DNA from: an uncultured Collinsella sp.
GTDB lineage: Bacteria; Actinomycetota; Coriobacteriia; Coriobacteriales; Coriobacteriaceae
NCBI GenBank assembly: GCA_902470365.1
Contig: CABRFZ010000001.1
Coordinates: 91,399 to 155,398 of the forward strand
Direction: 5' to 3'
DNA: 64,000 bases
The first letter of the stretch is position 1. Each line of letters opens with the position of its first letter. Both the position numbers and the translations under genes were made by a program. The notes under the pieces were generated by a model, which was not told the DNA's origin, made no database searches, and saw only the letters and a program-made list of their open reading frames with translations. Below, piece after piece: positions 1 through 7,910 of the stretch.

Positions 1-1109
1 TGGCTCCTGGTGGCGCCGGTGGTCTGGGCAATACCCACTTTGTGACGTCGGTGCGCCGCACGCCAGCGTTCGCCCAGCTGGGCGAGCCGGCCGAGGAGCA
101 CTGGATTGAGCTCGAGATGAAGCTTATGGCCGATGCCGCGCTTGTGGGCTTTCCCTCGGTGGGTAAGTCATCGCTCATTGCGCGCATGAGTGCCGCCCGC
201 CCCAAGATTGCTGACTACCCGTTTACCACGCTCGTGCCCAATCTGGGCATGGTGCGTGCCGGCGAGTACTCCTATGTCGTTGCCGACGTCCCCGGTCTTA
301 TTGAGGGCGCGAGCGAGGGCCGTGGCCTGGGTCACCAGTTCCTGCGCCACATTGAGCGTACGGCTCTGATTATGCACGTCGTTGACATGACGGGTGGTTT
401 TGAGGATCGCGATCCGGTTGAGGACTATCGCATCATCAACCGCGAGCTCGAGCAGTATGGCGCTGAGCTTTCTGAGCGTCCGCAGATCGTCGTTGCCAAC
501 AAGTGCGACGCGCCGGGCACGGCCGACAAGATTGCCGACCTCAAGCGTGCAGCGCTCGACGATGGCCATATGTTCTTTGCCGTGTCTGCTGTTACGGGCG
601 CCGGCCTCAACACGCTGATGCTTGCTGTGGGCGAGCAGGTGGCTAAGCTGCGCGCCGAGTTGGCTGTCTCGGATGAGCCGGTCGTTCTGCGCGACGATGA
701 GTGGGAGCGCCGCCGCCTACAGCGTGAGAAGCGTTTCCGCATTGTTCAGGAAGAGCCCGGTGCCTTCCGCGTGGTCGGTCGTGCCATCGAGCGCATGGTC
801 ATCCAGACCGACTGGGAAAACGAGGAAGCCGTCATTTACCTGCAGCATAAATTTGCGCGTATGGGTGTTGACGACGCGCTCGAGAAGGCCGGTTGCCGTG
901 CGGGCGACGAGGTCCGCATTTGCCAGCGCGCCTTTGACTTTGAGGGCGCCGAGGACTTCTCGGAGTACGAGGAGCTCGAGGATGTTGGCGAGGACGTTGC
1001 CGTTGAAGCCATTGACGTGGCCGATGCTGCGGATGAGGGCGTCGAGGTTGTCGATGCGGCGGATGCAGCGGATGCCGCGGGCGATACCGAGACACCGGAG
1101 GGCGAGTAA
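1..1109 (+). CDS. obg: GTPase Obg/CgtA, 5' end outside window
   Basis: This is a ribosome-associated GTPase acting in large-subunit assembly and stress control. The reading frame is open from base 3, and the first visible residues (GGAGGLGN, then FVTSVRRTPAFAQ) are the end of the glycine-rich Obg fold, so roughly the first 110 residues lie outside the window. The G domain follows with P-loop GFPSVGKSS, switch region DYPFTTLVPN, DVPGLIEGA and NKCD. After it comes the OCT domain (RIVQEEPGAFRVVG). The protein ends in an acidic, Ala/Asp-rich tail of about 45 residues. nadD starts three bases after the stop, so the two genes are probably co-transcribed. The family call is firm; the start cannot be seen. 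Confidence 0.96.
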   Translation, partial: APGGAGGLGNTHFVTSVRRTPAFAQLGEPAEEHWIELEMKLMADAALVGFPSVGKSSLIARMSAARPKIADYPFTTLVPNLGMVRAGEYSYVVADVPGLIEGASEGRGLGHQFLRHIERTALIMHVVDMTGGFEDRDPVEDYRIINRELEQYGAELSERPQIVVANKCDAPGTADKIADLKRAALDDGHMFFAVSAVTGAGLNTLMLAVGEQVAKLRAELAVSDEPVVLRDDEWERRRLQREKRFRIVQEEPGAFRVVGRAIERMVIQTDWENEEAVIYLQHKFARMGVDDALEKAGCRAGDEVRICQRAFDFEGAEDFSEYEELEDVGEDVAVEAIDVADAADEGVEVVDAADAADAAGDTETPEGE

Positions 1110-1112
1110 GCC

Positions 1113-1790
1113 ATGTCGCTGCGCGGTGGAATCGGTTTGCCCGAGCTTCCTCTAGAGGACGGGCAGGAGTTTAGGCTCGGCATTATGGGTGGCACCTTTG
1201 ATCCCATCCATTACGGGCACCTGGTGACCGCCGAGCAGGCGCGCGAGTCGCTCGACTTGGACGCTGTGCTCTTTATGCCGGCGGGCTCTCCTGCCTTTAA
1301 GCTTGACAAGCCGGTGACGCCTGCCGAGGACCGTTATGCCATGACGGTCCTCGCCACCGCTGCGAACCCGGCCTTTTTGGCGAGTCGGTTCGAGATTGAC
1401 CGTCCGGGTGTAACCTATACGGCCGATACGCTTCATGCCCTTCGCGACTTTTACCCGCCGCAGGTAAAGCTCTACTTTATTACGGGCGCCGACGCGATTA
1501 TCGATATTGTTACCTGGCATGATGCCGAACGAATCGCTGAGCTTGCTACCTTTATTGCGGCGACACGACCGGGCTTTGATATCGATACGGCGCGTGCCCG
1601 AATCAAAGAGTCGGGGCTGCCGTTCGACGTGCGCTATATTCAGATTCCGGCGCTGGCGATCAGCTCGACGAACATTCGTAAGCGAGTTGCTCGCGGTATG
1701 AGCGTGCGCTATCTTACGAGCGAGTCCGTGCTCGGCTACATTCGCAAACGCAGGCTATATGCCGATTTGGGCCAAGAAGATTTTGAGTGA
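1113..1790 (+). CDS. nadD: nicotinate-nucleotide adenylyltransferase
   Basis: It adenylates nicotinate mononucleotide to deamido-NAD in NAD synthesis. The nucleotidyltransferase signature GGTFDPIHYGH lies at residues 26-36, and the C-terminal ISSTNIRKRVARG matches the ISST.IR nucleotide-binding motif. The 225 residues include about 20 more at the N terminus than usual (rich in Gly, Leu and Glu); a later start cannot be excluded, but the ATG three bases after the obg stop is the natural choice. The order obg-nadD-yqeK-rsfS is conserved in many Gram-positive bacteria, which supports the call. Confidence 0.95.
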   Translation: MSLRGGIGLPELPLEDGQEFRLGIMGGTFDPIHYGHLVTAEQARESLDLDAVLFMPAGSPAFKLDKPVTPAEDRYAMTVLATAANPAFLASRFEIDRPGVTYTADTLHALRDFYPPQVKLYFITGADAIIDIVTWHDAERIAELATFIAATRPGFDIDTARARIKESGLPFDVRYIQIPALAISSTNIRKRVARGMSVRYLTSESVLGYIRKRRLYADLGQEDFE

Positions 1791-1802
1791 TGGGGGTCTA
1801 CG

Positions 1803-2411
1803 TTGTCGGTAGAGGATCAGTTTGAGGGCGATGAGCGCGCGCTGCTCAAGCGCATTCAAGAGCTGCTCGATGTTCGCATGAAGGATAAGCGCAAGCGCTA
1901 TGTGCATTCGCTGGGTGTTGCCGAGACCGCACTTCATCTGGCCGAGGTCTACGGCGTTGACCGCTTTGATGCCGCTGCCGCCGGCCTGATCCATGACTGG
2001 GACAAAGTGCTCTCCGACGACGAGCTGGTCACGCGCGCTCTGCATTACGGCATTAAGATTGCCGGCTCTCCTTCCGCCGCGACGCCGCTTTTGCATGGCC
2101 CTGTTGCCGCCTATGAGCTTCCGCAGCTTTTTCCCGAGCTGTCGCCGGCCGTTTTCCAGGCTGTCGACCGTCACACCGTGGGTGCCTGCGACATGACGCC
2201 GCTCGATATGGTGGTCTTTGTGGCCGATGCCATCGAGCCCAACCGCCACGGCGACTATGCGCATGCGCTGCGCAAGATGGTGGGGGAGTCGACGCTCGTT
2301 GAGTTGTTCTTCTCCTGTTTTGCGCAGGGTCTGGTCTATGTGATCCAGTCCGGGCGCTATCTTTATCCCACAGCTATTACGATTTACAACCATTACGCCC
2401 AGCTGCGCTAG
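1803..2411 (+). CDS. yqeK: YqeK-type HD hydrolase, probable symmetrical Ap4A hydrolase
   Basis: This is a 202-residue HD-domain protein. Metal-ligand candidates are His35 (YVHSLGVAE), the His-Asp pair at about 64-65 (LIHDWDK), and later HGPVAAYE and DRHTVGA. Characterised YqeK proteins hydrolyse diadenosine tetraphosphate to two ADP; that activity is carried over from the family and is not visible here. The start is TTG preceded by a G-rich tract (TGGGGG). Its place between nadD and rsfS is the usual one for yqeK. Confidence 0.88.
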   Translation: MSVEDQFEGDERALLKRIQELLDVRMKDKRKRYVHSLGVAETALHLAEVYGVDRFDAAAAGLIHDWDKVLSDDELVTRALHYGIKIAGSPSAATPLLHGPVAAYELPQLFPELSPAVFQAVDRHTVGACDMTPLDMVVFVADAIEPNRHGDYAHALRKMVGESTLVELFFSCFAQGLVYVIQSGRYLYPTAITIYNHYAQLR

Positions 2412-2438
2412 CTCGGGCTGTCTAGAAAGAGGTATTCC

Positions 2439-2894
2439 ATGGCCGAAGAGACCATGACCGACGAGCAGATTCTTGAAGGTGTGGAGCACAAGAGCTTCGT
2501 CGCCACGTCCGACCGCACTGCCGCCTCGCTGTCCGCGAGCGGTGTCGCCGCCGAGGATGTCGCCCGCGCCGCCGCGCAGGCCGCCTACGACAAGAAGGGC
2601 GAGGACGTTCAGGTGCTCGACCTGACCGAGCTTTCCGACGTATGCGACTACTTTGTGCTTGCCACCGGTACCAACAACCGCCAGGTCGATTCTATCGTCG
2701 ATGAGATCGAGGAGAAGGTCGCCGAGGCTTGCGGCGAGCACCCGTTCTCCATCGAGGGTCGCGAGCAGAAGACCTGGATGCTCATGGACTATGGTTCGGT
2801 TGTCGTCCACGTCTTCACTCCCGAGGCGCGCGACTTCTACCGTCTCGAAAAGCTCTGGGGTGACGCTCCCCAGCTCCCCCTCAACCTCCTCTAG
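2439..2894 (+). CDS. rsfS: ribosomal silencing factor RsfS
   Basis: RsfS binds protein L14 on the 50S subunit and blocks subunit joining when nutrients are low. The core runs from about residue 45 (AAYDKKGEDVQVLDLTELSD, then CDYFVLATG and NNRQVDSIVDEIEEK) to the end (VVHVFTPEARDFYRLEKLWGDA). About 40 residues at the N terminus (Ala-, Ser- and Thr-rich, starting MAEETMTDEQILEG) are beyond the usual length of this family. An AGAAAGAGG tract lies ahead of the ATG. The gene ends the obg operon and is followed by a strong terminator. Confidence 0.93.
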   Translation: MAEETMTDEQILEGVEHKSFVATSDRTAASLSASGVAAEDVARAAAQAAYDKKGEDVQVLDLTELSDVCDYFVLATGTNNRQVDSIVDEIEEKVAEACGEHPFSIEGREQKTWMLMDYGSVVVHVFTPEARDFYRLEKLWGDAPQLPLNLL

Positions 2895-2935
2895 TAGCTC
2901 ATTTGAGACGGGGTTTAGCTACCCTCACGCATATC

Positions 2936-2976
2936 GCCGGGCAGGTGCGGTTTTCCGCACCTGCCCGGCTTTCTTT
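2936..2976. terminator. bidirectional terminator between rsfS and dinB
   Basis: A perfect 15-bp stem (GCCGGGCAGGTGCGG pairing with its complement, loop TTTT) is followed by TTCTTTTT on the plus strand. It lies between two converging genes and probably serves both. Confidence 0.85.
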
Positions 2977-2990
2977 TTGCCCAAAGGCGG

Positions 2991-4244
2991 TTAATCGTTG
3001 AAGCGGGATTGGCGGCCGAAGGAAAGGACGGTGTCGCCGAATTTGTCTCGGACGGCGTCGATGGCGACGGAGAGGTCGCGGCGGTCGCTGGATTGGGCCC
3101 CGCGGTCATCGATCTCGCAGAACAGGTCGGTCTGGATGCCGCCTTGGTGGTTGAAGTCGCTCATACCGATGCCTGCTAAGCGAACATGCATGCCTTCCTG
3201 CCAGATGTTGTCGAGCAGTTCGAGTGCAACCGCCACGAAGATGTTCTCATCGTCGGTCGGATGAGGCAGCCGGCGCTGTGCCGTACGCCCGCTGCCATAC
3301 GAATACTTAAGCTTGAGCGTTACCGTGGCGCCCGTCAGCCCCTGACGGCGCAGACGGCGTCCCACTGACTCTCCCAACAGCGCAATCGCCGCCTCAATAT
3401 CCTCACGCTCAGTCAAATCTTTAGCAAAGGTGCGTTCATTGCTGACCGACTTGACCTCGCGCTCTTCATCGAGACTCGTGACTTCGGAGATTTCGAGTCC
3501 CAGCGCACGCTGGCGCATGCGTTCGCCGTTGACGCCAAAAATAGAGGCCAAGGTGGATTTCGGTGCACGTGATAGCTCGCCGAGGGTGTAGATGCGCATG
3601 CGGCGCAGTCGCTCCTCGGCCGAGCGCCCGATGCCGCTCATGGCAGATACCGGCAGCGCGGCCAAAAAGCGCTGCTCGGTTCCGGGGCGCACAATCGTCA
3701 ATCCAAACGGCTTGTCACGCTCGCTTGCGATCTTTGCGACCGTCTTGTTGCAGCCCACGCCAATGGAACAGGTCACTCCCAGCCCTGCCACGCGGTCGCT
3801 TATTCGTCGCGCAACCAGCAGCGGGTCTTCGGGCGCGAAGCGACCCGGTGTGATATCGATAAAGGCTTCGTCGATGGATACGCGCTCCACGCGCGGGGTC
3901 TCGTCGGCGAGAATCGCCATGACCTGCGCGCTGACCTCACGATAGCGATCAAAATGCCCATGCGTCCAAATGGCTTGCGGGCACAGGCGCCGCGCCTCGG
4001 CCGAGGCCATGGCAGAGTGCACACCAAAGCGACGCGCCTCATACGAACATGTGGACACGACGCCACGCGAATCGGCGTCTCCGCCCACGATGAGCGGCTT
4101 TCCGCGCCATTCGGGATGATCGAGCATTTCCACACTCGCAAAAAACGCATCGAGGTCCATGAGGCCCACCGCCGGACCCGTCCAGGGAGGCGGCGTGACG
4201 CCCATGGCATCCTCATAACCGTATGTATGTTCGCGTCTTTCCAT
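2991..4244 (-). CDS. dinB: DNA polymerase IV (Y family)
   Basis: This is an error-prone translesion polymerase of 417 residues. The palm motifs are clear: DLDAFFASVE at about residues 30-39, the YEARRFGV finger segment, and SIDEAFIDI at about 120. A helix-hairpin-helix region (SAMSGIGRSAEERLRR) and the little-finger domain follow. No beta-clamp motif was confidently placed at the C terminus. The first about 25 residues precede the conserved core, so a later start is possible. It is the only minus-strand gene in the first 31 kb and has no partner in its transcription unit. Confidence 0.95.
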   Translation of the reverse strand: MERREHTYGYEDAMGVTPPPWTGPAVGLMDLDAFFASVEMLDHPEWRGKPLIVGGDADSRGVVSTCSYEARRFGVHSAMASAEARRLCPQAIWTHGHFDRYREVSAQVMAILADETPRVERVSIDEAFIDITPGRFAPEDPLLVARRISDRVAGLGVTCSIGVGCNKTVAKIASERDKPFGLTIVRPGTEQRFLAALPVSAMSGIGRSAEERLRRMRIYTLGELSRAPKSTLASIFGVNGERMRQRALGLEISEVTSLDEEREVKSVSNERTFAKDLTEREDIEAAIALLGESVGRRLRRQGLTGATVTLKLKYSYGSGRTAQRRLPHPTDDENIFVAVALELLDNIWQEGMHVRLAGIGMSDFNHQGGIQTDLFCEIDDRGAQSSDRRDLSVAIDAVRDKFGDTVLSFGRQSRFND

Positions 4245-4360
4245 GTCATGAGTATACCGCGCAGCTCATGTGGGGTGCGTGTATGTGCTTGCAAATCCCG
4301 AATTCTTGTCTAAGATATGGATTTGCCCTCGACTACACCGAAGAAGTTGGTCTCACGGAC

Positions 4361-4389
4361 TTCACCTGCCCGCGTCGATGGCGTATTAT
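4361..4389 (+). promoter_or_regulatory. candidate promoter of the rpsP operon
   Basis: TTCACC (4361-4366), a 17-base spacer and TATTAT (4384-4389) lie 57 bases ahead of the rpsP start. They match the sigma-70 boxes at 4/6 and 5/6. Confidence 0.5.
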
Positions 4390-4445
4390 GTTCAACTGTT
4401 TGTTTGTAGTTGCAGCCTAAAGCTGCTTGGTTGGAGGAGTTTCCT

Positions 4446-4787
4446 TTGGCAGTCAAGATTCGCCTTGCTCGTCACGGCGCTAAGAAGCGTCCGTACTACC
4501 GTGTCGTCGTCGCCGATTCCCGCGCCCCGCGTGACGGTCGTATCATCGAGGAGGTTGGCCGCTACAACCCGATGACCGCCCCCAAGACCATCAACCTCGA
4601 CCTCGAGAAGATCGCCGACTGGCAGTCCAAGGGCGCTCAGCTCACCGACGCCGTCGCCGCTCTGGTCAAGGCCGCCAACGAGGGCGAGAAGACCGAGACC
4701 GTCGTCAAGAAGTCCAAGAAGCAGCTCGCCAAAGAGGCCGAGGCCGCTAAGGCTGCCGCTGAGGGCGCTGAGGGCGCCGAGGAGTAA
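4446..4787 (+). CDS. rpsP: 30S ribosomal protein S16
   Basis: A 113-residue S16. The conserved start [20 protein letters not shown] follows a TTG codon at 4446 with GGAGGA seven bases upstream, which fixes the start. The S16 core ends near residue 85. The rest is a Lys/Ala/Glu-rich tail ([20 protein letters not shown]) typical of Actinobacteria-type S16. It is the first gene of the rpsP-khpA-rimM-trmD-lepB operon. Confidence 0.97.
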   Translation: MAVKIRLARHGAKKRPYYRVVVADSRAPRDGRIIEEVGRYNPMTAPKTINLDLEKIADWQSKGAQLTDAVAALVKAANEGEKTETVVKKSKKQLAKEAEAAKAAAEGAEGAEE

Positions 4788-4829
4788 ATCGTGCCTGAGG
4801 TTGACGCTGCACAGCTCGAGGGTGAGGCA

Positions 4830-5075
4830 ATGCTCTCAGATCGCATCGCCGATCTCGTCGAATATCTCGTTGTTCAGATCGTCGACGACCCGGATTCCGT
4901 GAGCCTTGAGGTCATCGATGGTGACGACGCCTCTACGATTGAGGTTTCGGTCGCCGAGGATGACGTCGCTAAGGTCATCGGCCGTCGTGGCCGTACCATC
5001 AAGGCCATTCGCACGCTCGCCCGTGCACTGGCCGCTCGCCTCGACACTGCTGTCGAGGTAGAGGTTCTGGGCTAG
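4830..5075 (+). CDS. khpA: KH-domain RNA-binding protein KhpA
   Basis: A single KH domain (SVAEDDVAKVIGRRGRTIKA, with the GRRG loop) in a protein of about 81 residues. KhpA binds RNA, often with KhpB, and influences cell division and elongation in Gram-positive bacteria. The ATG at 4830 has GGTGAGG just upstream and gives the usual family length. An in-frame GTG at 4791, three bases after the rpsP stop, would add 13 residues and cannot be excluded. Its position between rpsP and rimM is the conserved one. Confidence 0.9.
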   Translation: MLSDRIADLVEYLVVQIVDDPDSVSLEVIDGDDASTIEVSVAEDDVAKVIGRRGRTIKAIRTLARALAARLDTAVEVEVLG

Positions 5076-5079
5076 GACC

Positions 5080-5601
5080 TTGAGGTCCCAGTACAAAAAC
5101 ATCGCCCGTGTGGTCAAGCCGCACGGAAGGAAGGGGGAGGTCCTCGCGCAGCCGCTGCGGGGGCTTCCTTCTGTATTAGAGCCGGGTATGCGCGTCGCCC
5201 TGACGCCGCCGGCGCTTAAGCGCGACCGCTTTTGCACGGTCGGGTCCGTCACCGATACGGGCGATGGCGATCTGGTCTCGTTTGAGGGCATTGACGACTT
5301 GACGGCCGCCGAGGGCATCACGGGATGCTACGTGCTGGCAAATCGTGACGACTTTGAGCTCGATTCGCTCGACGCCGCCTATACCGACCTGATGGGTCGC
5401 GAGGTGGTCGACGAGCGCTTCGGTTCGCTCGGCACGATCGTCGAGATCATGTCGACGCCCGCTAACGATGTTTGGGTTGTCGAGGGCGATCGGTACGGCG
5501 AGGTACTGATTCCCGTGATCGAGCAGGTTGTGCTCGATCTTCCCGACACAGGAACAATTTCCGTCCACGTTATGGACGGCCTGATCGATATGGACAAGTA
5601 G
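5080..5601 (+). CDS. rimM: 16S rRNA processing protein RimM
   Basis: RimM helps fold the 30S head around S19. The 173 residues include the N-terminal barrel (NIARVVKPHGRKGEVLAQPL) and the C-terminal PRC-barrel (LMGREVVDERFGSLGTIVEI, then VWVVEGDRYGEVLIPVIEQVV). The start is TTG four bases after the khpA stop with only a weak ribosome-binding site, which suggests translational coupling. It is followed by trmD in the usual order. Confidence 0.94.
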   Translation: MRSQYKNIARVVKPHGRKGEVLAQPLRGLPSVLEPGMRVALTPPALKRDRFCTVGSVTDTGDGDLVSFEGIDDLTAAEGITGCYVLANRDDFELDSLDAAYTDLMGREVVDERFGSLGTIVEIMSTPANDVWVVEGDRYGEVLIPVIEQVVLDLPDTGTISVHVMDGLIDMDK

Positions 5602-5611
5602 GGAGGACAAC

Positions 5612-6370
5612 ATGCTGATTGAGACCCTTTCGGTCTTTCCCGAGATGTTTGAGCCCGTCATGTCCACATCGATTTTGGGCCGCGCCCGCAAGGCCGGCCT
5701 TTTTGATTTTAAGGCGTATAACCTGCGCGACTGGACGCACGACCGCCATCGTACCGTCGATGACGAGCCGTACGGCGGCGGGCAGGGCATGCTCATGAAG
5801 GTCGAGCCTATCGCAGAGGCCATCGAGGCCATTGGCGCAGAGGGTCCCAAGCCCACGGTTGTGTTCTTCACCCCCTGTGGCGAGCCCTTTACGCAGCATG
5901 TGGCCGAGCGCCTGCTCAAAAGTGAGCGCCTGCTGTTTGTGTGCAGTCGCTACGAGGGCGTCGACGAGCGCGCGTATGCGTATGCCGATGAGCGTCTGTC
6001 GATCGGCGACTATGTGCTCACGGGCGGCGAGCTCCCCGCCATGGTCGTGGCCGATGCCGTCGTACGCCTGATTCCCGGCGCCCTTGGTGACGAAATGAGC
6101 AACGTCGACGAGTCCTTCTCGACCGCCGAGGACGGAGGCCTGCTCGAGTACGCGCAGTACACCCGCCCCGCCGAGTTCAATGGCGAGGGCGTGCCGCCGG
6201 TGCTTGTGAGTGGCGATCACGCCAAGGTCGATGCCTGGCGTCGCAAGAACGCCATCGAGCGCACCTGCCGCTGGCGTCCCGATCTGATCGAGACAGCGCG
6301 GCTCACGCCCGAGGAGCGCGCTTACGCGCAGGAGATTTTGGACGCTTCGTATTCGCAGAGCGAGGAGTGA
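5612..6370 (+). CDS. trmD: tRNA (guanine-N1)-methyltransferase
   Basis: TrmD methylates G37 next to the anticodon and prevents frameshifting. The 252 residues carry the SPOUT trefoil-knot motifs: PYGGGQGMLM, SRYEGVDERAY, and IGDYVLTGGELPAMVVADAV followed by RLIPG. AGGGAGGA lies just upstream of the ATG. The stop overlaps the region of the lepB start, so expression of the two is probably coupled. Confidence 0.97.
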   Translation: MLIETLSVFPEMFEPVMSTSILGRARKAGLFDFKAYNLRDWTHDRHRTVDDEPYGGGQGMLMKVEPIAEAIEAIGAEGPKPTVVFFTPCGEPFTQHVAERLLKSERLLFVCSRYEGVDERAYAYADERLSIGDYVLTGGELPAMVVADAVVRLIPGALGDEMSNVDESFSTAEDGGLLEYAQYTRPAEFNGEGVPPVLVSGDHAKVDAWRRKNAIERTCRWRPDLIETARLTPEERAYAQEILDASYSQSEE

Positions 6371-6372
6371 GA

Positions 6373-6936
6373 ATGGTTCCATCGCAGCATTCCGCGTTGA
6401 GGGGCGCTTTTGAGTGGATCGCGGTCATCGCGATCGCACTGGTCGCCACCTTCTTGATTCGCTCGTTTGTGGTCGAGCCCTTTGTGGTGCCCACCGGCTC
6501 CATGGAGTCCACGATCGAGATTGGCGACCAGATCCTGGCACAAAAGGTGAGCCTCGAGCTCGGTCAGCCCGTCAAGCAGGGCGATATCGTGGTGTTTCAC
6601 AACCCCGATGGCACCTCCGAGCATGATGTTCTTGTCAAGCGTGTTATTGCCACGGCCGGCCAGACGGTCGACCTGCAGGATGGCAAGGTGGTCGTTGACG
6701 GCCAGGCGCTCGACGAGGACTATACGACGGGCATGAGCTGGCCACTTTCGGTCCAAGCGCCCGGCGCTCAGGTAAGCTATCCCTACACCGTTCCCGACGG
6801 GTGCGTGTGGGTGATGGGCGACAACCGCGAAAACTCTGCCGACTCACGCTACTTTGGTCCCGTCGATCGCTCTGATTTGATCGCTGTGGCGCTTGTGCGC
6901 TACTGGCCGCTCAACCGCATCGGCGCTATCGACTAA
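6373..6936 (+). CDS. lepB: signal peptidase I
   Basis: This membrane protease removes signal peptides from exported proteins. Residues 14-35 form one membrane segment (WIAVIAIALVATFLIR). The catalytic serine is Ser43 in PTGSMEST and the general-base lysine is Lys89 in VLVKRVIA. The MGDNRENSADSR box lies near the C terminus. The ATG at 6373 has GAGGAG upstream; a GTG at 6367 overlapping the trmD stop is the alternative. The 187 residues fit the short Gram-positive type. Confidence 0.95.
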   Translation: MVPSQHSALRGAFEWIAVIAIALVATFLIRSFVVEPFVVPTGSMESTIEIGDQILAQKVSLELGQPVKQGDIVVFHNPDGTSEHDVLVKRVIATAGQTVDLQDGKVVVDGQALDEDYTTGMSWPLSVQAPGAQVSYPYTVPDGCVWVMGDNRENSADSRYFGPVDRSDLIAVALVRYWPLNRIGAID

Positions 6937-6995
6937 AAACCGCTATAGTACAGTACCTAACCGTGTAATCGTTTCGACGAGGGGATATTAGAGGC

Positions 6996-7907
6996 ATGAA
7001 CGCTTCATCGCTTTCCTTCCAAGACATCATCCTGCGCCTCCAGCAGTACTGGGGCGAGCAGGGCTGCGTCATTATGCAGCCCTATGACTCCGAGGTCGGT
7101 GCCGGTACCTTCCACACCGCGACCACGCTGCGCTCGCTCGGTCCCGCCGAGTGGCGCACCTGCTATGCACAGCCCTGCCGCCGTCCCGCCGACGGCCGCT
7201 ACGGCGAGAACCCCAACCGCATGCAGCACTACTATCAGTTCCAGGTGCTCATCAAGCCCTCGCCGGTCAACGCCCAGGAGCTCTACCTGGGGTCTCTTGC
7301 CGCTATCGGTCTGGACCCCAACGACCATGACGTCCGCTTTGTCGAGGACGACTGGGAGAGCCCGACGCTCGGCGCCTGGGGCCTTGGCTGGGAGGTCTGG
7401 CTCAATGGCATGGAGGTCACGCAGTTTACGTACTTCCAGCAGGTGGGCGGCATCGAGGTCGACCCCGTGCCCGTCGAGATCACCTACGGCCTGGAGCGTA
7501 TCGCCATGTACGCCCAGGGCGTCAACTCGGTCTACGACCTGGTGTGGAGCTACCTGCCCGACGGCACGCCCATGACCTATGGCGACGTGTTCCTCGAGAA
7601 CGAGCGCGAGTTCAGTGCCTATAACTTTGAGGTCGCTAACGTCGAGATGATGCGTCAGAAGTTTGACGACTACGAGGCCGAGTGCCACTCCTGCCTGGAG
7701 CGCAAGCTTCCGCTGCCCGCATACGACTGCGTCATGAAGTGCAGCCACGCCTTCAACCTGCTCGATGCCCGTGGCGCGCTGTCCGCGGTCGAGCGTGCCA
7801 ACTACATCCTGCGCGTCCGCGCCGTCGCCAAGGCGTGCTGCGAGGCCTACATGGCCGAGGTCGCCGGAGTCAACGAGAATGCCGATCAGGAAGGCGAGGT
7901 GGCGTAA
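6996..7907 (+). CDS. glyQ: glycyl-tRNA synthetase alpha subunit
   Basis: This is the catalytic subunit of the heterotetrameric bacterial GlyRS. Motifs include [17 protein letters not shown], the class II core [20 protein letters not shown] and [13 protein letters not shown]. The 303 residues match the family. In the 59-base gap after lepB, TATAGT at 6944-6949 could be a -10 box, but no good -35 was found. glyS starts three bases after the stop. Confidence 0.97.
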   Translation: MNASSLSFQDIILRLQQYWGEQGCVIMQPYDSEVGAGTFHTATTLRSLGPAEWRTCYAQPCRRPADGRYGENPNRMQHYYQFQVLIKPSPVNAQELYLGSLAAIGLDPNDHDVRFVEDDWESPTLGAWGLGWEVWLNGMEVTQFTYFQQVGGIEVDPVPVEITYGLERIAMYAQGVNSVYDLVWSYLPDGTPMTYGDVFLENEREFSAYNFEVANVEMMRQKFDDYEAECHSCLERKLPLPAYDCVMKCSHAFNLLDARGALSAVERANYILRVRAVAKACCEAYMAEVAGVNENADQEGEVA

Positions 7908-7910
7908 GCC

